Positions 1-5,189 of a DNA stretch of 6,563 nucleotides are shown here, piece by piece. Source of the DNA: Candidatus Tariuqbacter arcticus (GTDB lineage Bacteria > Electryoneota > Tariuqbacteria > Tariuqbacterales > Tariuqbacteraceae). The first letter of the stretch is position 1, and each line of letters opens with the position of its first letter. A model generated the notes under the pieces. The model saw only the letters and a list, made by a program, of their open reading frames with translations. It searched no databases and had not been told where the DNA came from. Made by a program: the position numbers and the translations under genes. The stretch is taken from assembly GCA_013202315.1 (NCBI GenBank), contig JABMRZ010000052.1, positions 1-6,563 on the forward strand, given 5' to 3'.

Positions 1-12
1 CCGCGAAAGCGG
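1..12. repeat. Hairpin half of a dRS3-like dispersed repeat, cut by the window edge
   Basis: The window opens with CCGC, a GAAA tetraloop and GCGG, followed by GGAATCCA. This is the right part of a longer inverted repeat of the form ATTCCCGC-GAAA-GCGGGAAT, which resembles the dRS3 repeats of Neisseria and similar hairpin repeats found in many other bacterial genomes. The left arm beyond four bases is outside the window, so the full element cannot be confirmed. It sits about 160 nt beyond the last stop codon of the operon and could also serve as a 3' boundary hairpin, but no T-run follows it on either strand. Confidence 0.5.
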
Positions 13-25
13 GAATCCATCTTTT

Positions 26-56
26 ATCCGCTTAATCACCTTAATCCGCTGTGAAT
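26..56. repeat. Nonanucleotide dispersed repeat, copy 1
   Basis: Two 9-base words, ATCCGCTTA and ATCACCTTA, are followed by ATCCGCTGTGAAT. The same arrangement, including the closing TGTGAAT, occurs again at 3303-3337, about 3.3 kb away in another gap. The repeat lies between the edge hairpin and the heptad array, so the whole stretch 1-169 beyond the hydrolase gene is made largely of repeat material. Function unknown. Confidence 0.65.
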
Positions 57-92
57 CCTCCCATTCTTAACGCAATCAGACTGTTGCTTTTT

Positions 93-169
93 TCAATTCA
101 ACACTCAACACTCAACACTCAACATTCAACACTCAACATTCAGTATTCAGTATTCAGTATTCATCATTC
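93..169. repeat. Uninterrupted array of eleven heptanucleotides next to a stop codon
   Basis: Eleven 7-base units run without a break in phase. On the plus strand they are mostly AACACTC or AACATTC (100-141), then three AGTATTC (142-162) and one ATCATTC (163-169). Every unit ends in TC. The array ends one base from the TAG stop (171-173) of the hydrolase gene. Read on that gene's coding strand it is C-poor and has a TGA at almost every unit boundary. The plus strand has no G between 93 and 141. In form it resembles the short tandemly repeated heptamers described in cyanobacteria, though the sequence differs. It has no spacers and is not a CRISPR array. Confidence 0.9.
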
Positions 170-170
170 C

Positions 171-1376
171 CTAACCCGGTATCAGCCAAAATATCTTCAC
201 TTCAAACGGTTTGAAATCCCAGTTCAATTCGCCTTCAAACCTGAAATCCTCCACCTTCGAGTAATAATCCCGGAAAGTGTAACCGCGCAGGAAATCACCC
301 TCGGTCTTCAAATTCAAGGATAAAAGCCGCTGTTCGCGGTTGAGCGCCGCCAACATATACCAATCACCATACTGCTTTAAAGCGATATTGATTTCCTCCG
401 GCAGTTCACCCAAAGGAATGGAAGGGGACTGCCAGGCGCCCTTCAAGTTGTAAATCTCTTCCGCCAGACGCTTGATCTCGTTCCATTGACGGGGATAATT
501 CAAGATTTGATGATAGGGCTTCTCGCCTCTTTTAAAACCGAAATAGAGCATCGCGCTGGCGCCGTCGATCAACCCTTCGTAAGTCTGAGCTCTTATCTCC
601 TCCGCGGAAGGGAACGACGATACAACATCCTCAGCGAAAGCTTCAGCCACCATCCAAATCGGCTGACCCGGGCAATAATCCCGAACCGCCGCAATATATT
701 CCCCTATATAGCTGATGGGGAACTTGCTCTTCAAATAGGTTTCAACGCACATTATATCCGTTATACCACGAAGTCTGGGATAGTATTCCTCCCTCCTCCA
801 TTTGGGATGCGCTTCCACCAGCCAAGTCGGATGATCGGGATCGACCTTCTTTATGTATTTATGAATCTTCTTAATATTCTTGAGGGGCATATCAGTGTTG
901 AAGGGTTCATCCGCCAGATACCACGCCAACAGCGCAGGATGATCTTTGAACATATCGATTCGAGCTTTCGCTAATTTCAGAGAACCCTTTTCCGATTTCT
1001 TGGTATACCGGACCGCCGGATCGAAAGTTACCTTCAATCCAGCTCGATGAACTTCATCCAGGAAATTCTTGATGTAATTTTCATCCTTGACCCAATTAAG
1101 CTGGTAAGTGTGGATGACATTCAGATGAGTCCCCCTGAAATGTTGAAAATCTGCCGGGTTGCTGACTGCGCAAAATCCCACCGGAAAAAAATCCCCCGTC
1201 GGCTTATCCGCCGGTATCGGAGCGCCCGTCTGCTTCAGGGTGACCGTTAATTCAATTCGAGACTGATAATCGAAATAGACCCGCTTGAATGATGGCGATT
1301 TGCTTATCTGGGAGAAAGCGGCGGCGAATACGCCCAAGATTATAATGAAACTAAGCCAGCGCTTCGGTATAGACAT
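171..1376 (-). CDS. Secreted TIM-barrel glycoside-hydrolase-like protein
   Basis: 401 residues. The N-terminus has a short basic stretch (K5, R6) and a hydrophobic segment at about 7-21 ending AAAFS, so it is probably exported by a signal peptide or held by an N-terminal anchor. Residues of about 60-310 have the look of a (beta/alpha)8 barrel of the GH-A clan type. The segment AWYLADEP (151-158) matches the strand-4 position of the acid/base glutamate (E157), and WMVAEAF (241-247) fits the strand-7 nucleophile (E245). The residue before E157 is Asp, not the Asn usual in the clan. Residues 320-401 are beta-rich and resemble the small C-terminal sandwich often found behind such barrels. Substrate is unknown; the context suggests trimming or degrading the locus polysaccharide. 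The ATG is supported by AAGGAG seven bases upstream and by the signal-like sequence that follows. It overlaps the upstream glycosyltransferase by 26 nt. A non-catalytic glycan-binding role is possible. Confidence 0.8.
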   Translation of the reverse strand: MSIPKRWLSFIIILGVFAAAFSQISKSPSFKRVYFDYQSRIELTVTLKQTGAPIPADKPTGDFFPVGFCAVSNPADFQHFRGTHLNVIHTYQLNWVKDENYIKNFLDEVHRAGLKVTFDPAVRYTKKSEKGSLKLAKARIDMFKDHPALLAWYLADEPFNTDMPLKNIKKIHKYIKKVDPDHPTWLVEAHPKWRREEYYPRLRGITDIMCVETYLKSKFPISYIGEYIAAVRDYCPGQPIWMVAEAFAEDVVSSFPSAEEIRAQTYEGLIDGASAMLYFGFKRGEKPYHQILNYPRQWNEIKRLAEEIYNLKGAWQSPSIPLGELPEEINIALKQYGDWYMLAALNREQRLLSLNLKTEGDFLRGYTFRDYYSKVEDFRFEGELNWDFKPFEVKIFWLIPG

Positions 1377-2457
1377 CCTCCATCTCCTTCGCTGTTTTTT
1401 CCCAGGAAAACATTTTAGCCCGTTCTAATCCCGCTTCGCGCAAGCGTGTTCGTTCTTCATCGCTCTCTGTGATTTTCTCAATAGCGGAAGCCATCGCCTC
1501 CGGATCGAAAGGATTGAAGTAAATCGCCGCCCCGCCTAATACTTCCGGCAGTGAAAATGCCTCGGAAGAAATTACCGGGAGACCGCACTGCATCGCTTCA
1601 ACCGCAGGTATGCCGAAACCCTCATAAAAAGTGGGGAAAGCCAGCGCCAGCGCGCAATTGTAAATCGCCGCCAATTCATCCTGAGCGACATAACCCGCGA
1701 TAATCACCCGCTCACCTATCCCGCTGGCTCGAAGCGCTTCCAAAAATCTCCCATGGCGAACCCAGCTCTTACCGCACAGAACCAGCCGCAGTTCGGAACC
1801 GGGATTTCGACCAAGATACATACCAAATGCGTTGAAGAACCTTTCAAGGTTCTTCCGCGGCTCCATCGTCCCCACGCAAAGGATGAATCGCTCCGGCAAT
1901 TTGTGCTTCGCCCTGACAGAATCCAATAGTGCCGAGTCGTTCAATACCTTGAATGCTTCCTCGGCGGCTAAATAAACTACGCGAATTTTGTTCCTTGCGC
2001 GAGGGTAAAAATGGATAATCTCATCTCGGGTACTCTTGGATGGAACTGCGATGAGACGCGCTTTGTCTACCGCCCGGTTCACCAAACTTGGGAACGCCGC
2101 CGCGTATAGACTGTGATGCGTGTGAGGATAACGCAAAAATCCCAAATCCATAAATGTCGCCACTGAAGGCGGCTTACCCCATAACGGCGGAATGAAATTT
2201 GGCGCGTGTATCAAATCGACTTCATCCCGCTTCAATTGTGCGGGGAAACGGGTATTGAGCCATAGGATATACAATATCTTCCTGAGCCCTCGACCGCGAA
2301 GACGGGAAAAATCCCCCCCCCCGGTGAAATAATCATCATCATAAAGGGTTATCTTATGCTGTCCCGATTCACGCAGGTATTTATACAGCAAATATGTGTA
2401 ATGCCCGATACCCGCCAGTTGACCTGAAATCAGCCTGGCGTCGATTCCCACATGCAA
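1351..2457 (-). CDS. GT4-family glycosyltransferase with an internal G10 tract
   Basis: About 368 residues and probably cytoplasmic, transferring a sugar from an activated donor to a lipid-linked or glycan acceptor. The N-terminus has the GT-B opening GIDARL and, soon after, LAGIGHYTY. The C-terminal half has GTMEPRKNL (about 196-204), which supplies donor-phosphate contacts, and the EX7E signature EGFGIPAVE (about 279-287) typical of retaining GT4 enzymes. Length is normal for the family. Start: a TTG at 2463 is possible, but the TTG at 2457 has GAAGG nine bases upstream, against three for the other, and yields MHVGIDARL, like family members. The gene lies about 45 nt after the DUF4214 gene and overlaps the hydrolase gene, so co-transcription is likely. 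Ten consecutive G residues (coding strand; 2313-2322) encode part of a triple glycine and are in frame here. Donor and acceptor cannot be read from sequence. Confidence 0.9.
   Translation of the reverse strand: MHVGIDARLISGQLAGIGHYTYLLYKYLRESGQHKITLYDDDYFTGGGDFSRLRGRGLRKILYILWLNTRFPAQLKRDEVDLIHAPNFIPPLWGKPPSVATFMDLGFLRYPHTHHSLYAAAFPSLVNRAVDKARLIAVPSKSTRDEIIHFYPRARNKIRVVYLAAEEAFKVLNDSALLDSVRAKHKLPERFILCVGTMEPRKNLERFFNAFGMYLGRNPGSELRLVLCGKSWVRHGRFLEALRASGIGERVIIAGYVAQDELAAIYNCALALAFPTFYEGFGIPAVEAMQCGLPVISSEAFSLPEVLGGAAIYFNPFDPEAMASAIEKITESDEERTRLREAGLERAKMFSWEKTAKEMEDVYTEALA
1384..1389 (-). promoter_or_regulatory. Ribosome binding site AAGGAG of the hydrolase gene
   Basis: AAGGAG on the minus strand lies seven bases before the ATG at 1376, inside the last codons of the glycosyltransferase. 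It is the strongest Shine-Dalgarno match in the window. It supports the start that gives a 26-nt overlap, and it means the hydrolase can be initiated while ribosomes finish the upstream gene. Confidence 0.75.
2313..2322 (-). repeat. G10 homopolymer tract inside the glycosyltransferase gene
   Basis: Ten C on the plus strand, ten G on the coding strand, within codons ACC GGG GGG GGG GAT, about 46 codons from the start. The present length keeps the frame. With one G fewer, translation meets TGA at 2234-2232; with one G more, it meets TGA at 2224-2222. Mononucleotide G tracts of this length in surface-glycan glycosyltransferase genes are known slipped-strand phase-variation switches in Campylobacter, Helicobacter and Neisseria. 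Whether this tract varies in this organism is inference. A homopolymer length error in the assembly is also possible. Confidence 0.85.
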
Positions 2458-2466
2458 AGCCAATCG

Positions 2467-2471
2467 CCTTC
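2467..2471 (-). promoter_or_regulatory. Ribosome binding site GAAGG that favours the TTG start at 2457
   Basis: GAAGG on the minus strand is nine bases from the TTG at 2457 and only three from the in-frame TTG at 2463. The normal spacing favours the shorter protein. No ATG start is available in this frame near the conserved N-terminus. Confidence 0.5.
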
Positions 2472-2502
2472 GCTGTTTTATTCTGCTTAAAGCTCCCGTA
2501 AA

Positions 2503-3207
2503 TTACTTGGTCACCTTGTTCCAATACTCTTTGCCGGTTAAAATCTTCATGATGACCCCTCTTTCTCCAAGCTCCTTCAACTGTTCTTTCCAGTATTTCA
2601 AGGCTTCTGGTTCAGGTTCACGGTCAAGATACCAATCGAAGAGGAAAATCACATACTTCCCCTGGTACTCACTGGAAGAGATGAACTTCTCGACCACCCA
2701 CTCCCGCGTCTCGCCTTCTCTGAGCTTTCCAACCCAATATCTTAAACCGCTCTCATTAGGCCGCCGGCTTTGCAGTGTCCAGTACAAATTAGTAACGAAA
2801 TCCTTGTAATTCTCGTTACTGTTATTCCAGAATTCGGTGGATTTGCAAAAATCCTTGATGATGTCCCCCTCAGTTGAAGTCTTCATCTTTTCAGCCCAAT
2901 AATTCAGACCGTCGGGCTCGGGCCGGCGGTCGTGACACCATCCATATACATAAGTAACGAATCGATTGCGATATTCACTGCTGTTCAAGAAAGCTTCAAC
3001 GACCTTGGTGCGGTTCTTACCCTGATTTAACTGCTCGGTCCAGTAGAGCACACCACTGTCGTTCCCGGCTCTGCCAAGTATGTCCCGGTAAAGCGTGCGG
3101 ACATACTTCTCATTATCGCTCATTTTACTGTCCTTGCCGGCAAATGCTGATGAAGCGATGGAAAACAATATCGCCATCACCAGAACGAAAACTGAAATTC
3201 TACGCAT
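2503..3207 (-). CDS. Secreted protein of four DUF4214-type repeats
   Basis: 234 residues. A clear Sec signal peptide (RR at 2-3, hydrophobic core 5-18, probable cleavage after AFA at 21-23) sends it to the periplasm or outside. The mature protein is almost wholly four helical repeats at about 35-79, 83-127, 137-181 and 185-229. Each has an aromatic-rich first helix, a loop with R/P/N residues, a conserved YW (W56, W104, W158, W206) and a closing S-E-Y or E-Y/F-W. This is the pattern of DUF4214, a domain of unknown function seen in exported proteins and next to or fused with glycosyltransferases. Repeats 1 and 3 resemble each other (SG-L-YW and SSEY), as do 2 and 4 (PEP-L-YW and E-W), giving a 102-residue double repeat. 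GGGAG lies seven bases before the ATG. A glycan-binding or scaffold role is inferred from context; no catalytic motif is visible. Confidence 0.8.
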   Translation of the reverse strand: MRRISVFVLVMAILFSIASSAFAGKDSKMSDNEKYVRTLYRDILGRAGNDSGVLYWTEQLNQGKNRTKVVEAFLNSSEYRNRFVTYVYGWCHDRRPEPDGLNYWAEKMKTSTEGDIIKDFCKSTEFWNNSNENYKDFVTNLYWTLQSRRPNESGLRYWVGKLREGETREWVVEKFISSSEYQGKYVIFLFDWYLDREPEPEALKYWKEQLKELGERGVIMKILTGKEYWNKVTK

Positions 3208-3214
3208 TAAGACA

Positions 3215-3219
3215 CTCCC
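3215..3219 (-). promoter_or_regulatory. Ribosome binding site GGGAG of the DUF4214 gene
   Basis: GGGAG on the minus strand is seven bases before the ATG at 3207. It supports that start, which also gives a complete signal peptide. Confidence 0.65.
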
Positions 3220-3302
3220 ACAATTAAAGCTGATAAGGATTACTTGGTTCCACGCTGTTTTGTTAGGGTAGATTTTTTTTGTTCTTTGAACCGCTGATTT
3301 CC

Positions 3303-3337
3303 GCTAATCCGCTTAATCCGTTTAATCCGTTGTGAAT
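3303..3337. repeat. Nonanucleotide dispersed repeat, copy 2
   Basis: The words AATCCGCTT, AATCCGTTT and AATCCGTTG follow each other with a 9-base period and end in TGTGAAT, as does copy 1 at 26-56. A related stretch (CCGCTGATTTCCGCT, 3291-3305) and a run of eight T (3273-3280) flank it. It lies about 100 nt upstream of the DUF4214 start, in the 299-nt gap behind the polymerase gene. I find no convincing promoter for the DUF4214 gene in this gap. Confidence 0.65.
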
Positions 3338-3366
3338 ATATAATCTTAATAAACATACAATTGAAA

Positions 3367-3418
3367 ATTATAACTTCATAAAGCTAAACTGTTATAAACA
3401 GCTTAACGAAGTTGTAAT
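3367..3418. repeat. Long imperfect palindrome in the gap between polymerase and DUF4214 genes
   Basis: The outer arms ATTATAACTTC (3367-3377) and GAAGTTGTAAT (3408-3418) pair over 11 positions with one G-T wobble. Inside them AAGCT (3381-3385) pairs with AGCTT (3400-3404), and GTT (3391-3393) with AAC (3397-3399). It begins about 90 nt beyond the polymerase stop and lies 160-210 nt before the DUF4214 start. It is AT-rich, with no T-run after it on the minus strand, so it is not a standard intrinsic terminator. It could be an operator, an RNA processing site, or a small repeat element. The rest of the gap (3419-3506) shows nothing I can name. Confidence 0.5.
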
Positions 3419-3506
3419 ATATACTACACTATAAATACGAAATAGTTCCCGATTATACCGTATACCAACAAATAGAAGACCCTATAACCCCGTGAAAAAT
3501 TCAGCG

Positions 3507-4961
3507 TCAAAGCGTCTCCTCGGCGATTTCTTCCTCAGGATTCAAAGCGCTCAACTTCATAACCGCCGCCCAGGCAAACATCAACATTGGCGTTGCCCGT
3601 ATGAAAGCGATATTGGTCTGAAAAAAATCCAAGATATTGAACATTGTCCCAACTCCAATCAAGGAAATCAACATCACTCGATTCATCCCCCGACCTATCC
3701 TCTTCAACAGCTTGAATCCGGTGCGGTAAAAAATAACTATACAGGTGATATACAATATCGCGCTGGGAAAACCCGCGGATAGAGCCAGTTTCAAATATGT
3801 GTTGTCCAAAGTCTGAGTGAAACTGCTAAATCCCAACGCTTCAATATAATATCCCTGGTTGAAAGTCGCTCCCAATATGGGATGCTGCAAAGCCGCTTTC
3901 AAAGCCGAAGGATAGGAGAGAAATCGAAAAATAATCGACATATCGGCATTCTCCACCGAAATCGATTCAATCCTTTCAAATGCGAGCCCGGCGGCACGGG
4001 ATGTCATATCCCCGGCTCCGCCCAATATAAAATTTAAAGTCAACACCGCTATTAATATTATGACCGGAATACTTAGTAAGGCGAGTTTCTTACTGCGAAA
4101 CCGCAGGAACAACACTACCAATAAGGTCACCAAAGCCCCCATCAGCGAAGCCCTGGAAGTGGAAAAGAACACCTGGACTATGCAGATTAAATAAACTAAT
4201 ATCCCGATTGTAAAAGGAAATCGCACGCTCTTTTCCAAACCCGCCATCAAAGCGAATATGCCCAGCAGATGCAGTATCTGCACCTGTTCGCTCCCCAGCA
4301 GGAATACCCGGAGTCCCCAATGGGTGAAATCGCCGGTTATAAGTTTCACCAGCCCATATATGAAGGTCAATGATATTCCGGCGATAATCAGATAAAAAAC
4401 CGTCCGAACATCCTTCTCAGATTCCCAATACCGGTAGATTATGAAGAACAGTAATAGACTATAGAACAACTTGTAGGAAATAATCGTCCCCGCTATCGAC
4501 CCGCCCTTAAATGGATACTGGAGCTGAGCCGCCGCCATCCATAATATCAATATAATGAAAGGCAAATGCAGTTTCGAGGCTTTTAAGCTCGAAGCTCCGA
4601 TGAACATCGTGTTCAACAGCCAGCCGCATATCAGACCCGAAGCGGTGAAAAGATGAAGCGTTACATATGAGTCTGATTTGACGAAGATGGTGAAAATCGA
4701 ATTCGGATGATAATGATAAGTCGATTGGTTGAAATCCAGCATTAATATCCCAAAAAACATAGCGATTCCCACTTTGGGATATTCAAGAGCCAAAAATATA
4801 AAGAAAAAGAACAGCGCCCCCGCAAGCGCCTCACGATAACCCAGCTTCACCATTAAAAATACGAAGGGGACGGCGGCGAACAGAATCAGCAAATATTTGA
4901 AATTCCATCTTGCCGGCTGGGGAACAACAATATTTCCGCTCGATATATCCATATCATTCAC
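3507..4961 (-). CDS. Wzy/WaaL-like O-antigen polymerase or ligase, integral membrane
   Basis: 484 residues with about a dozen hydrophobic helices from residue 22 to 468. A larger periplasmic-type loop spans about 313-395. The O-antigen ligase/Wzy_C pattern is visible: FSTSRASLMGAL (266-277), then R346 with PSALKAALQHPILGATFNQG (351-370), then DNTYLKLALSAGFP (386-399). WaaL ligases usually have a functional His at the start of the last motif; here it is D386, which argues mildly for polymerase over ligase. It would act on undecaprenyl-diphosphate-linked units at the outer face of the inner membrane, with the neighbouring Wzz-type protein setting chain length. Start: GTG at 4961, with an in-frame ATG at 4952. 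Neither has a Shine-Dalgarno sequence, and the reading frame is closed by a stop at 4991-4989. The gene has 228 and 299 nt of non-coding DNA on its two sides, so it may be transcribed on its own. Confidence 0.85.
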   Translation of the reverse strand: MNDMDISSGNIVVPQPARWNFKYLLILFAAVPFVFLMVKLGYREALAGALFFFFIFLALEYPKVGIAMFFGILMLDFNQSTYHYHPNSIFTIFVKSDSYVTLHLFTASGLICGWLLNTMFIGASSLKASKLHLPFIILILWMAAAQLQYPFKGGSIAGTIISYKLFYSLLLFFIIYRYWESEKDVRTVFYLIIAGISLTFIYGLVKLITGDFTHWGLRVFLLGSEQVQILHLLGIFALMAGLEKSVRFPFTIGILVYLICIVQVFFSTSRASLMGALVTLLVVLFLRFRSKKLALLSIPVIILIAVLTLNFILGGAGDMTSRAAGLAFERIESISVENADMSIIFRFLSYPSALKAALQHPILGATFNQGYYIEALGFSSFTQTLDNTYLKLALSAGFPSAILYITCIVIFYRTGFKLLKRIGRGMNRVMLISLIGVGTMFNILDFFQTNIAFIRATPMLMFAWAAVMKLSALNPEEEIAEETL

Positions 4962-4977
4962 ACTGCAATTAGACTGT

Positions 4978-5000
4978 ATGGTGGGTTCTCAACCCGCCAT
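4978..5000. repeat. Hairpin just upstream of the polymerase start
   Basis: ATGGTGGGTT (4978-4987), loop CTC and AACCCGCCAT (4991-5000) form a 10-bp stem with one T-G wobble as written on the plus strand, or a C-A mismatch in minus-strand RNA. It ends 16 nt before the GTG at 4961. No T-run follows. It is 190 nt beyond the Wzz stop, so it could be a dispersed hairpin, a weak transcription barrier between the two genes, or a 5' leader structure. A second, poorer stem (5012-5022 with 5030-5040, nine of eleven pairs) lies next to it. Confidence 0.55.
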
Positions 5001-5100
5001 CAATCCTTATGAGGCGCTTACACATTCAATGTAAAAGCCTATCTCTTACATTTTGCGTAACTATTTGTAATTCTGGAAGAAGAACTCATTCTTTTCTCTT

Positions 5101-5184
5101 AAGACACCAGACTTGAGACTTTTTATTCTCTGTTTTCTGTTCTCCGTTCTCAAATCAAATATCAAATATCACATATCAAATATC
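5101..5184. repeat. Heptanucleotide array next to the Wzz stop codon
   Basis: Twelve 7-base units can be read in one phase. The four nearest the gene are three AAATATC and one ACATATC (5157-5184). Before them come TCTGTTC and TCCGTTC (5136-5149) and TTTATTC (5122-5128), then CAGACTT and GAGACTT (5108-5121). The array ends five bases from the TAG stop (5190-5192). The unit sequence changes along the array while the period is kept. As in the array at 93-169, the coding strand has a TGA at each boundary of the gene-proximal units. The sequence between this array and the hairpins at 4978-5040 is AT-rich with nothing else recognisable. Confidence 0.8.
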
Positions 5185-5189
5185 TTTTG

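Noticed and set aside
93..169. CRISPR array
   Set aside because: The units are 7 nt and directly adjacent, with no unique spacers and no cas gene nearby.
51..323. Open frame on the plus strand across the left heptad array
   Set aside because: Its codons are the heptad repeat read through and then the antisense of the hydrolase gene; no ribosome site and no family resemblance.
486..1250. Plus-strand open frames at 486-974 and 1047-1250
   Set aside because: Both lie fully antisense to the well-supported hydrolase gene and show no recognisable domain.
2507..2809. Plus-strand open frame opposite the DUF4214 gene
   Set aside because: Antisense shadow of a gene with clear repeats and signal peptide.
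3273..3280. Run of eight T as part of a terminator
   Set aside because: No GC-rich stem precedes it on the plus strand, and no plus-strand gene ends nearby.
3492..4320. Open frames at 3492-3782 (plus) and 4090-4320 (minus, other frame) within the polymerase gene
   Set aside because: Both lie inside the membrane-protein coding region, have low-complexity composition and no motif.
4968..4992. Promoter TTGAGA with TCTAAT for a leaderless polymerase transcript
   Set aside because: The boxes are only 13 bases apart, too close for sigma70, and TTGAGA lies in the hairpin loop region.
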